From Aphis gossypii (Eukaryota > Arthropoda > Insecta > Hemiptera > Aphididae), in contig NC_065530.1 of NCBI RefSeq assembly GCF_020184175.1, positions 65,139,260 to 65,203,259 on the forward strand: DNA of 64,000 nucleotides, read 5' to 3'. The position numbers and the translations under genes were made by a program. Below the pieces are notes generated by a model. That model was not told the origin of the DNA. It saw only the letters and a program-made list of their open reading frames with translations, and did no database searches. Shown here piece after piece: positions 33,101 to 45,455 of this stretch (its first letter is position 1; each line of letters begins with the position of its first letter).

Positions 33101-36100
33101 AATTATAAATACTACTTATCGGTTAAGTACACTATACATGTGTTAATTTTTAATAGAGTGACTTAATTTCTATTCTAATCTACAAATAATTGCCTAATAA
33201 CGAGCTTCTCGTAAATAAATCATCGCAATCATATCGGTGTGAATTTTATTTTACCAATCCCCATAAAATATTGTGCTTACCCACCGTCTCATCTCTAACA
33301 GATAATATTTTTCGAATACTTACTTAGTCTGTATGAACTAACTTCAAATGCTTATAAATTCGATTTATAATTTAATATTACGTATTTTTATTTTTTATTT
33401 TGGTAACTGGTAAAAAGTAAGATTGTAAGAACTATTTTTGTGAGGAATCATATTATATTAAATGTTTAAATTTTAGCTATGAAAATTGATCGTTTTATAT
33501 ATTTCAAAAAATAAAATAATTTTAAAAATTTCACAATTTTGATAAATTTTGCTAACATTTGACTTAAACGTTTATAAAAAAAATCATATACCTACTACCC
33601 AGATAGCAAGAAATTGTTTTTTTATGTCAAAAAAATATTTTATTTTTAATGATATCATTAAATTATAATTGTTACAGTTTCATTATAATAATGTATTTTA
33701 AATATTTATAAATCACTAAAAGAAAAATTTATATAGGTAGATGAAATTTCGTATTAAATATTCAATAGTTTTTTAACTGTATGAATTATATTTATCAACA
33801 TAATAAAAAAAAAAAATTTAAAGTTTTTAATTTTCGACGATATAACTCTATCAGTATTGTATCGTTTAATACAGTTCTTGATTTATGTATGTGTGAAAAA
33901 TGTATGATTGCGTATTTAATGAGCGATTATTATAGAACACAATGAAAAAATAATTCGTTGTAACATAAAATTATTTTTTAGTTAAAAAGGCTTCCAAATT
34001 ACTTCTTTATTTCTTTGAAATCGAGACATTTATGTTGTGAAACTTTTAGCGGGAATATAAATTATTTTTTATAAACTGCTGTATAGGCTGAGAGTGTATA
34101 ATATAATATATCCCTTGGAAGAAATTGACTTTTTCAGCTGCTTTTATCTGAACGGTTTGTTATGGTGTGTTATCATTTTTATTATCTAAGCGATTGATAA
34201 ACCGGCATGTGTCAAATCATTATTCATAACGTTTAAGTATTTTATAATTTATTTTCATTTTGATATCGCGAAAAAATGAATTTTCTTTTCTATTTAGTAC
34301 CTTTATATTTACGCTACAATTATTCATATTCGTTTATTACCGTCGATCCGCTTGTTAAAATCATTCTCAAAACGATTTAGGTAGACATCGTTTGACATAC
34401 CATCAACATGTTGTCCAAAAACGAATCTTCATTCATTTTTCAAATTGAGTGAGTTTGTTATACATTTTATAGCATAAAAACGAGTATTACATTTAGGGTA
34501 AAATATTTAAAATACACGAACAAAATAATTCAGGATACTATAGATGGCATACATACATGTTTTCTCGTTATCCATCAATTTTTGCTAAATTCGTGGAGAT
34601 AGCGAAAATGTATAAAATATCCAATATTCAAAATTAGAATTACGCCAAAGTTAATAAAAATAATTATGCATGCGTGTTTTTAAAATTTTGAAGTTCCTAT
34701 TAAACAACTTACAATGAATTTCGAATTTAATTTTAAGCTTTATTTTTTAATTTTCTTTAATCATTAACATCAATTTTAATAATTGTGTATCTAATGCATA
34801 ATTTCAAAATAAACTAGAATAGGTAGTAGGTACATTAAATAATTTTAAATTGCACAAAAATAGCCAAAATATTTTGAAAATAATATAGTGTTTTATATTC
34901 AGTAAATACTAATATAAATAATTGATGAATATTTAAAGTTATTTTTAAGTTTGAAGAAAAATTATTATTTTTGATTTTTGAAAATTGATTAAATTGCAGT
35001 GATAGTTTAATGTATAAATATTCATTGTTCTCAAATATTTTGTAAATAATAATTGGAAATTTTTCTTTTGAGTTTTCACCACTCCTCAAAATTGAAAATT
35101 TAATAAGTACCATTTAGATCTAATTTGCTACAGGAAACTGCAAGAACTAATATTAAAGTGTAATATTAATATACTTTTACTGTTCAAAAGACTGATAAAT
35201 GATAACAAACACAAAAATAAATGTTTAAAAAGAAGAAAAGTAGGTTACTGTAAAGTGTAAAGTCGATATCTAGTGCACTGGCGAGTACTGTGGCGCCATT
35301 TTTTTTTGTTGTTTTTTTTTTTGGTGAGGGGGGGCAATTTGTACATTTGCTTCAGTCTAGTATTGAGCTTAACCTCAAGTCAGAACATTTAAAAATATAA
35401 ATACATTTTTTTAAAAGCCATGGTAGTGAATGTTAATAAAAATTTAAAAATCTAGGAAATACAGATAACTGAGCAGCCGAATATTAGGATGCTCGCTCTT
35501 ATTCGCTTTGATAAAACGTGTGATTTACCGAGTCCGCCGTCATCTACTATAAATGTACTATTAATAGGTACCGTATAGTATATTAATATGCCGTTTGTGA
35601 CTAAATACATGGTGATAATGTTAATATACGAGTACGATAACGTAAATTGAAAAAACTGATTAGAGAAATAAATAATATACCTAATTTCACAGCCTACAGG
35701 TCACTATCGTCAGTAGTCTGTGTTTATCATTAACCGAGTCGTGTGCGCGCGAGTACGTAGTGTGTTTTAAAAACGTTTACGTTGGATTTTTATAATATTA
35801 TTAATTCTGAAATCTCTAGTATAGAATTTTTTCAAAACTATGTATTATCGCCAAAATAACACAAAATTGATAATTGCGAAAAATGTGGTGGTGCTACTAA
35901 AATGTGTACACGAAAAAAGTGATTAGTATCTGTAGAGACGCAAAAATATAAATCTATCTGGTGCGTTGTTAAAGGGTGCCAAACTTTCAAATAAATTCGT
36001 TCAAATAATTTATTTATTGCTTACACCAACCTTAATTTTAGTTGTCATTCAAACCTAAGTTTGGGTCAGATGTTAGAAATGATTTATTTTTGTACAAATG

Positions 36101-38840
36101 ATTGTGGAACAAATTGTGTTTAATATAAATGAAACAAATATGAAATACCTAATTACCTATAGTTTTTTAAATTAAAATTATATATTTTAACCTATATTTA
36201 TTTATAATTGTTATTTCACTAAACATTTACTGTTTTCCTGATAAATCACACGTTTTACTAATGCTTATACGTATAATGCTATGTGATTATGTAACATTTT
36301 TGTAATTCCGTTGAATAATGGTGATTATCAACAAAATTTCACTTTCCTTCAATATTTTTTAATAAAACTAGTTGATATTTAGCATTATTATTTTTATTTA
36401 TGGGTGACGATCTATATATACTTGTATGTAACTAAGTCAGCTTAAAAAATTGGAGTGAGTAAATTAGTAAATCGCAGTAAGTGGTTACCCTGGTCGAGTG
36501 ACTTGAGTATACCTCGTCATCGAGTAAATCACTGTAATGTAAGTGTTGAATTTAAAATATTTAAATTCAATGATAATTCATTTTATACAAAATACGATTT
36601 CTGAGTAAAAACTTATAATTTATACAATTTCTAAGTATATTTTATGATATATTTATATTGCTATTACAAATGTATTTTATTGTTAGTATTGCGGTAAGTT
36701 GAATTATTACTTTTTGCTTTTAATTTAATACATTTATCATATTATTAATATTTAATTATTATAATAGTATAATTAGTATATAAATTATATTCATATCATA
36801 TAATATTTTTTATTAATTTTTAAATTAATACAGACTTAACAGTAGAACGGAGTGAAAAAGTTAATAGAATAAGATTAATCTAAATGTTTTGAAAATGTCT
36901 TAATATTTATAAAATATAATAATATACGTATAAAAGTTTGAATCTTCATCAAATAATATTTTTGAAATACAACTATAAATAACTTAATTTATTTTTCTTT
37001 GTTTAAATATTTTTAGATTTTTGGTTTTATTATGAATGTACTTATAAGGAACCTTGTATTCAATTTTCAAGTTTAAAAAAAAACATTCAAAAAATAAATT
37101 TAAAAAAATGTTTACATTTTTTATCTTCAAAATAATTTGCACTTTTTAATGTTTTTGACGAATCTACGGCTATAAGTTGTTGCATAAAAGTTCCTGTTAT
37201 TTACGGATATTTAAAAAAAAGTATTGTACCTACATAATTAGATTAATTAGATTTTGAGTTTAAAATTGAAGCACTTTTTCTACTGTAAAAAATGTTTCCC
37301 ATGGACAAAATAAGACATACATTGTTAAATTTGTATATTTATTGCATCAATCTATTTCTCTAGATTCCATTAATAATAATCTAACAAATGTACATTTTTT
37401 AGATTTTAATCAGAGGTGTATATTTTTTGTTTATTATTGTATTATTGCTATTTCTTAATGGAGACATTTGTTTCAATTTTGAACATTGAGAGTGGTTTCT
37501 GAAGGAACTAGTCAAATATAGAGAATTATTAGAATTTTTCTAAATAATAGGATTATAGGAATAACAAAGTCCTAAGATAAACGCGTGGCTCTGCTTGAAC
37601 TATAAATGGATGACATTTAATATTTTCTACTTATTTAATTTTTGTTGATGTATGTTTTGTTTTACGGTAAAAAAAAAAATTATAAAAATAATAAAAGATT
37701 CCTCATAAGTTGGTTAACAATAATTTAAAAGTATAGTACCTAAATAGTAAATATTATTGTCTTTAAAGTAAACTGACAACAAAATTTCTAAAAATCTCGA
37801 ACATTTACAAATAACTCTATAGTAAAATATCAAATTTCATTAAGTTTTTAATTGTATAACGCTTGAATATTTAACACAATTTTATTAAAGTCGCTTATAA
37901 ATTATTTTTATAACAATTTAAAATACCTAGATATAATCATAATTATATTAAGAACATTTGAAATTCAAATAATGACTATTATAAATTTTATATTTAAACA
38001 AAAATAATGATTTTTCCTTAGTTAGTTTTATATACGTAGAACTAATAATTTTAAACTTTTCAGCATTATTTCGTATTCATTATTATTATTGTCTTTGTCT
38101 ACACATCCACAATGACATTTTCAAAATATTTTTTGTTACTATTATTACTTAAAATATTATAAATATAATACGAGTATAAGAGGAATTATTTTAAGAAATA
38201 AAATCTAACCTATTCGTTTCCATCCCTCAATAACGTTTTTTACATACATTTACTGATTTACTTATTTATAAAACCCATTATAACCTTTTTTAATCGAATT
38301 TTATACACACTATAAATTATTAAAATATGATTGTTGTTAATTTTATACTTATCGGTAAATTGCAGTTATATACTTGCACGTGTGAAAATGCGTTTTATAT
38401 GCATTATTAAATATTAACAATTTTGTTTACTAATTATTGTATTTGTACTGAATTTTTTTATAGATCTTGTAGAAAGGCTGCAGTCAGTATTATGTTAGAT
38501 GTAAATATAATAAATCAAACAGTCTTTATACAACAGATAAAGCCGTAATTGATCGAACAATTGATGTGATTTTTATAGTAATATTGGTAAATAGTAGATT
38601 TATTATATGAAACGAAAACTTTAAATTGGTAAAAAAAAAACAATTCTTATATTTCAGCATTTGGGCGTTTGTGCAAAGATGTAAAATCAACTTATATTAA
38701 TTAATCTATGTACTTTTTAGGTAAGTTATTTCATTATATATAACCAAATATATAATTTAGGTTAAATAATATTAGTGGGTATGAAATGTTTAAAACATTT
38801 CTTATACTTTTATGATAGTGAAATATATAGATAAATTAAC

Positions 38841-38973
38841 CAGAGTTATTGAGTTGGTAATTTATCTTTATACACTTCTGTAAAAATACATAAAATGGTA
38901 ATTAAACTTTGTAAAATTATAGGAAAGAAAATAAGGATAGTGTAAATCTGCGGAGTAGACTCAATAACTCTAG
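38841..38973. repeat. Inverted repeat pair enclosing about 100 bp
   Basis: AGAGTTATTGAGT at 38842-38854 reappears exactly inverted (ACTCAATAACTCT) at 38959-38971. The left side begins CAGAG, as many hAT elements do. No target duplication is evident, so it may be an old MITE with eroded ends or a hairpin. Confidence 0.5.
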
Positions 38974-41114
38974 AATATTATATGTATATGATATATGTAC
39001 TGATTTACACGGTAAAGGATTTAAAACATAATATAAGAACTATGAAGTTCAGGACGAAATATTTGGAAAATATGAATATTATGACTATAGAGACTAGAAC
39101 AGTCTAATAAGAATTGTTAGGTTAAAAATGATACAAACAAAAAGGGTAGACTGTATTCTTACTTATATAGTTACATTCTTACATTACAATTGTCACTTTT
39201 AAGTTTTAGTCGATATTGAATGAAAATAAGAATTTTGTAGAATTTTTAAACTTAGACATTTTTAAAGTTAGAATAATATTTTTTTTTAAACTTTAACACT
39301 CTATTTTTTTTTCTATATTTACTATTAAATCGACAAAAATATTATAATTTTATATTTCATGTTTAAAAATTTTATCTTTAATTTCTACATTGTTTTCATT
39401 TGAGAAACATTTTACTAAAGTATTTTTTGTCTGTAATACCCACTGATTATATGCGTGGTCAACGATACTCCATACCTTGATAACTATGTGACATATAATT
39501 ATAATAATTATAATTATAGGCGAATGGCGTTGTTATGATAAGATTATTAGAATTATCTAAGGGAATTTGTTTACAAAATTTTGGCTAACATATTGTTCAA
39601 GGCTCGTGAGTGTTTAATTACGGTAATGTTGTGCTGCTCGTAGTTTTGAATGTTTTTAAAGCGTCTCAATAATTCTTCGCGACTATATAATAATATTATG
39701 TATATTTTATTGATCAATACCTTTAATTTATTAAAATACAAATTACATATATTTTTAAGTATAGGTACATCATGATGTTATATAATATATAACAATCATA
39801 GGTCCAAATGGTACAAATGTATTATGTACAATATATTTTTTGAGCGAGGGCTCGTAGAATATTTCGAACTGCAGTTTTCTATCCTTTTTTTGCAAATAGT
39901 CTAAAATCGTTTATTAAAATTTAAATCTGTTATATATATATTTATTTGTGTTTAATGTTAAAGTCAATTTAGTTTTATTAAAAACTAAATGTTCAACTTC
40001 ATGACTATATTGAGGTCAAGTCAAGTTGTTTATCTTTTAAAATTAATATTATATAGAGTATAAACCTGCTATATTAAAATTTTGAATACCTATTACCTAA
40101 TCTTCTTTTAATATGGTAGACCTAAAATTTTATATACCTATATAATATATAAAAGACGCTTTTTATAATAACACAGGTTACAGGTAAATTTTGTTATTTA
40201 TTGAAACTTATCAACCTCATATTGATAATAATTATGTATTTTTTATTTTGTTTACTTTTAGTAGGTAGTTATATTTAAAGCATTATATTTCTGTATTTTT
40301 TAACTTTAAACACGAAAAATGCATGTTTTGTGGTGTATTGAACAAAAATAATTAGATTACTCCATTTTATTATGACGTCCCGATAATTTAAATTCCATAT
40401 GAAATTAATTATAAATTGTATAATTCGTAATTTTGTTTTTGACGTCTTGGCAAAATACGTTTGAAATGTATTAAAAAATACTATATTATTTGACAATAAG
40501 ACTAACAAAAGTAATTTAGCTTTAAAAATGTAGCTTAGATTCTCACCCATATTTATTTATTTTAAAATTGGAAGATGCTTAAATTTTACTAAATGATAGT
40601 ATGGAAATTATTGGTAATTTCTAAAAATATTTTATCATGTTTTTAATGCATACCTATATATATATATGTATATTTTAACATTTTAAAAACCTTTGTGTTA
40701 AAGACAATTTGAAACATTTCTTTGTTCACTGATGGTTATATATTCATGGCTTTGCTCTTCAGCTTGCTATTAATTTAAATTTAAAATTACAACTTACAAG
40801 TATTAATAAATTGTGCTTGAAGATATAATGGATAGAATCGACTAATACTATATTGAACTAAACTAAAATAAAATGTAATATATAACCTACATTAAAGTTG
40901 TGTGTTATAGATAAATCTAAATACATTTTATACCATTTATTATTATAATATGTACCTATTTTTAATTTATTATTATATAAAAACAAAATATAAGTATTAA
41001 TTGATAGAAACTACAATTTTATAATTTTAATAATAATGCAATAATTGTTAATATCTTTACTGTTATTTCAGATATTTATACATAGCAACTGACAGTCGTG
41101 AAATATAATTTAAG

Positions 41115-44100
41115 ATGATTAAGATTACTCATATAAGTCATATTGAATCATTAATCGAAAAACATGAGACTCCTGTTAAAGCAAATTCGAAAGGAGATAA
41201 AAAGAATATTTTCATTTTATTGGTGTTGTATACCTTACAAGGAGTACCATTAGGATTATCCTTAGCAATACCAATTATTATACAAAACATGCACCTATCA
41301 TCATTTAAAGAACAAGTATGTAAGATAATAGATAATTTGTATATAAAAAAAAAACTTGAAAGATAAAATAATAATTACATATTTTATACTATATGTATAG
41401 GCTAAATTTAGTTTAGCAGTATGGCCATTCAGTTTGAAGATTTTGTGGGCACCGTTAGTTGATTCTTTATTTATACGAAAATTGGGCCGTCGAAAATCAT
41501 GGTTGATTCCAGTTCAATATTTCTTAGGTATAGACTATAAATAATTTTTTAAAATAATATATTACCAAAGAAACCAAAACAAAATAAGTGCAACTGAAAG
41601 ATGCCTTAACAATTTTAATCATGTATTCATGTGTTTTGATTATTTTATAGGTATATTTTTCTTCATTACGGGTTATTATATAAACGAATGGCTAGATAAT
41701 GGTAGTAAACTAAATATTAATGCTTTAACATTATTATTTTTTGTTTTAAATTTTCTTGCTGCCACTCAAGACATTATAGTAGACGGTTGGGCATTAACCA
41801 TGTTAAAAAAGTTAGTGTTTATATCATCGATGAAAAAATAAATAAAAGTTGCTAAAATTGTTATTAATAAATTAGTACTAAATACTATCAATTCATTATG
41901 TTGTAGGCAAAATATTAGTTACGCTTCAATGTGTAATAGTGCCGGACAAACCTTCGGAATATTTTTGGGGTATAATTTGTCAGTTTTATTGATATCGGAA
42001 TCGTTTTGGAACAAATGGTGGCGCACTTCGCCTCTACCAGATGGTATTATTACTTTACAAGGTAAGTACCTACTGATTTATTATCAAAGATATTATATTG
42101 TTAAATAATGTTTTGAGTATAATATATTAATATGTCATATTTTCCTAAAATATATACCTATTCAAAAAAACTTTTCTTGCTACGGTAGAAAATTAATCAA
42201 AAAAATATACGTTTTTGTTTAGTTCTTAATTTGCAAACCATGCATAATTAACAGAAATAATGTACCTTCAAAACAAATTATCTATATAATTAATAATTAT
42301 GTATTCATGATATAAATTTATATGTATTCTGTAAATATTTTCCGTCGTCGATCTAATTACACAATAGCTATAGCTATATAGTAGCTACATTTATAATTAC
42401 ATTATACAGTTTTCAAAAAGAAGTGCAGGTAGTGTGGCGTGTCACGTGTAACCTTATAATTTAAACTACATGATAAATAAAAATAATAATATACTCATTG
42501 GCTATTTCTCACCATTCACGATCCATCGAATACGTCTAAAATTCAAAAATTTTTCCGTTATAACTCATTTTTTTAAAACTATTGTGAGTAATTCCAATAC
42601 ACCTCTGTCTATATATAACCTAAATACACATTTATTATGTTCCTGTATATATTATACATTATTATACCTAAATAAAATAAAGTAAAAATATAATTCTTTA
42701 ATAATGATATTTTTTTCAGGATATTTTTATTTTTGGGGAATTATCTATATAGTCATTACCACATTGGTAGCCATATTTAAGTATGAAAAAGATTATTTAA
42801 CAGAATTCGATGCCATTAATCTTGGCATTCTCAAAACATACTTGTTACTTTTCAGTATAATGAAATTACCTAGTATCAGAATGTTCACAATTATATTATT
42901 TACTATTAAAGTAAGTGTATTTTTTTTATTAAATTATTAAACAATATACTTATATAAACAACATTCAAATTAATTTAGATGAGTTTTTGTTCAGTCGATG
43001 CAGCATTCAAATTGAAACTTATAAATTGTGGAATTACCAAAGACGAAATTGCTTCAATAGATTTGTTAATTATACCTTTAAATATATGCTTACCGTTTTT
43101 AATTGCAAAATTTACATCGAAAGAAAAACCATTAAAAAATTATTTCAATACTATACCTTACCGGTAAAACCATCACTATAATTTTATTATGTTTATTAAC
43201 TTACTACATAATTTGTATGTTTAATACTACATATTATTTTTTTAGATTATTATTTGGTGTAATTTTAGCAACTATCGCCTATTTAACACCTTATTTTTTG
43301 GTTCAGACAGGGTCATTACTAATCACGTACAAAGTATTTTTAGTGTTGATGTATAGTTTTCAACAGGTAAATAAATATATTTACTTATCGATTTTTAGTT
43401 TATGGTTGTCTATTAATTTTTTGATAGTTTTTATCCATTTCCGATAATTAATTAAATTGCTTAAAATTGAATTTATAATTAAATTATTTAAAAATGTATC
43501 TTATAGCTTCAATACTACTTAGGTTCCTTAATGGCTATCGGTGTCTAATTATACTTGTATTTTTAGCAGATATTTCGATTTTGACTATTAATATTGATTT
43601 ATTTATAATTGATTTTATATAAATTTATATTTTTGTTCCTTTATAGTTGTTAATGTTCCACCCTAAATAGTTTATATATATTTATGTCTGGTTTAACTAA
43701 TTTGTTACAAATATTTAATTGTTTTACTATTTTTGTAAACTCGAAAATACGTTTATTTTCATTTCAGTTAAGTGTGAATATTATGACATTGACGTCAATG
43801 GCATTTTATGCAAGTATAAGTGATCCAAAAATCGGAGGTACAAATATGACTCTGTTGGCAACTATATCTAATTTAGGAAATGCGTGGAGCAAAACTGGAG
43901 CTTTGTGGCTTATCGAATTACTAACTTTTAAACGATGTTCTAACGGCCCTAGACAATTTTGTTCATCATTAAATAATCAGAATGTAAGACAATAAAATAA
44001 ACACCTAGGTATATTGCTTTTATGTTTAATTATCTGTTTATCTACAGGAAATGTGTAGTTTGTTTGGTGGAACCTGTGAAGTTTTTATCGACGGTTTTTA

Positions 44101-44230
44101 TATAGAAACTATCATATGTACAATTTATGGAATAATATGGATTTTTATTTTTAGAAAAATCATAAATAATCTTCAATCCAAAAATGTAAAAGAATGGCAC
44201 GTGGAAATTAAATCAAAAGAAATATATTGA
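41115..44230 (+). CDS. Acetyl-coenzyme A transporter 1, SLC33A1 family, copy B
   Basis: Nine coding exons: 41115-41315, 41401-41527, 41651-41810, 41907-42061, 42720-42910, 42979-43163, 43246-43366, 43768-43983 and 44048-44230, giving 512 residues. Exons 2-8 have exactly the same lengths and phases as copy A (127, 160, 155, 191, 185, 121, 216 nt), so the two are a duplicated pair. Signatures are kept: YTLQGVPLGLSLAIPI, WAPLVDS, GRRKSWLIPVQYFLG, TQDIIVDGWALTMLKK, ISDPKIGGTNMTLL. The N-terminus is shorter, and many loop and helix positions differ (for example INCGITKDEI against IDKGIPKDDI). Introns are shorter, and intron 5 lacks the long repeat of copy A. An acceptor ending at 41071 indicates a 5' UTR intron. 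AATAAA is at 44427-44432. The frame is intact throughout, so it is not a pseudogene. Confidence 0.94.
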
Positions 44231-45455
44231 GCTAATGCACCTGCTAAAATAGTTATATGATTATCATTGTTCAATAGAAAATTTAAAGGTTTTGCATTGC
44301 CTATATTTTAAATATGATTGTTCATAACATTTATGTTAATTAATATATTATAGTAATTAATATATTATAATATATTAATTAACCTACTTTGAATGTACCT
44401 ATATTTTTTACGTTGATACAATTGTTAATAAATATATTTGATTTTGTTGTTCCTAATTCCTATTGCTATGTATGTTTTTATTTTCCTCGACTAGGTAAAA
44501 CTATATACCTATTATATAATTTTTAATAAATCTATCAGTATGCATTTGGTAAAATTTTCTATTCTATTTTATTTTATTTATATTTCTGAATAGGTATGTT
44601 ATTGATGCAATTTTTTCTGGGAATCAAAAATATACAGACATTTTTTAATATACTTATTATACAAGTATACAACCATGAACTAGGTTATATCATTGATTAT
44701 AAATATTTATAAATTCAATGGCTATATTTACACTAAAACCATCCAATCTGAAAAAAATTACTAAATAACTACTATTTGAGATTGACTTACAAATGATTTT
44801 TTGTGAACAAATATAACCAACTAGGTATAATTGAATAATGTGAAAACATATTATCTCGTCCTCTTCTATGAGTAAAAATCACGATTTAAGATAACTTATT
44901 CTAAAAATATAGCGTAAAAAAAAATAATTTAATCAAATACAATTTAATAATTATTTTCCACAAATTTGAAATACTTTACAAAATATTATTACTGGTTTAT
45001 GGTTATGCATTGCACTATGTACATGAATTATAGAAACAATTTTAAAAAAAACATTATCTTTTTAGTAAATTTTAGGAATTATACACATTAAATTTGTATT
45101 ACATCTAATTATCTAGTACATAGTATTAGACACTATAGGTTTTTTATGATTATAAAATAAAATAATTGAAAATATTATTTTGAAAGTAATATAATTATAC
45201 TACACAAAATACAAATTATTGTCCCGGGGGCCAAGTTGGTCACGCCGTTCCGATATCATTTCTCTTTCACAAGGACTTGTACTGTTATCGTACTATCAAT
45301 AAACAATACAACACTGTAACAGACTGTGGCACTGGGACGGTATAGCAACATTAAAGTATAAATTTTCGTTTTATCTGTTTTCAGTTTTATATGTTCGATA
45401 ACGTTTGAGTTTTTATAATTTTGCCGGTCGTTGCATGCAATTTTGAAGCTAAACG
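44231..45455. other. Spacer and SF3B4 promoter
   Basis: The left part is the 3' UTR of SLC33A1-B plus AT-rich DNA, including an AT-only inverted repeat around 44335-44384. From about 45220 the base composition rises (cccgggggccaagttgg), which marks the promoter and 5' UTR of SF3B4. Confidence 0.5.

Larger units (their letters stand above)
25718..41114. other. 15.4-kb gene-poor spacer between the SLC33A1 copies
   Basis: No exon of a recognisable protein was found on either strand. Contents: a hAT-like MITE (27715-27867), a related truncated end near 28975 (gacacgtatacag), a small GC-rich patch with a hairpin (27156-27178), degenerate long-repeat segments (29.1-29.6, 33.4-33.8, 37.0-37.9 kb), a palindromic insert (30139-30162), an inverted repeat pair (38841-38973) and a GC-richer patch near 35.70-35.78 kb (gtgtgcgcgcgagtacg) that could be a transcription start for an untranslated exon. 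Minus-strand frames of about 90 codons at 29640-29921, 34835-35113 and 40275-40550 are low-complexity and unsupported. The acceptor ending at 41071 implies an untranslated first exon of SLC33A1-B somewhere in this spacer. Confidence 0.55.

Noticed and set aside
44335..44384. 15-bp perfect inverted repeat of TTAATTAATATATTA
   Set aside because: Composed only of A and T and without flanking duplication; such palindromes are expected by chance in this DNA.
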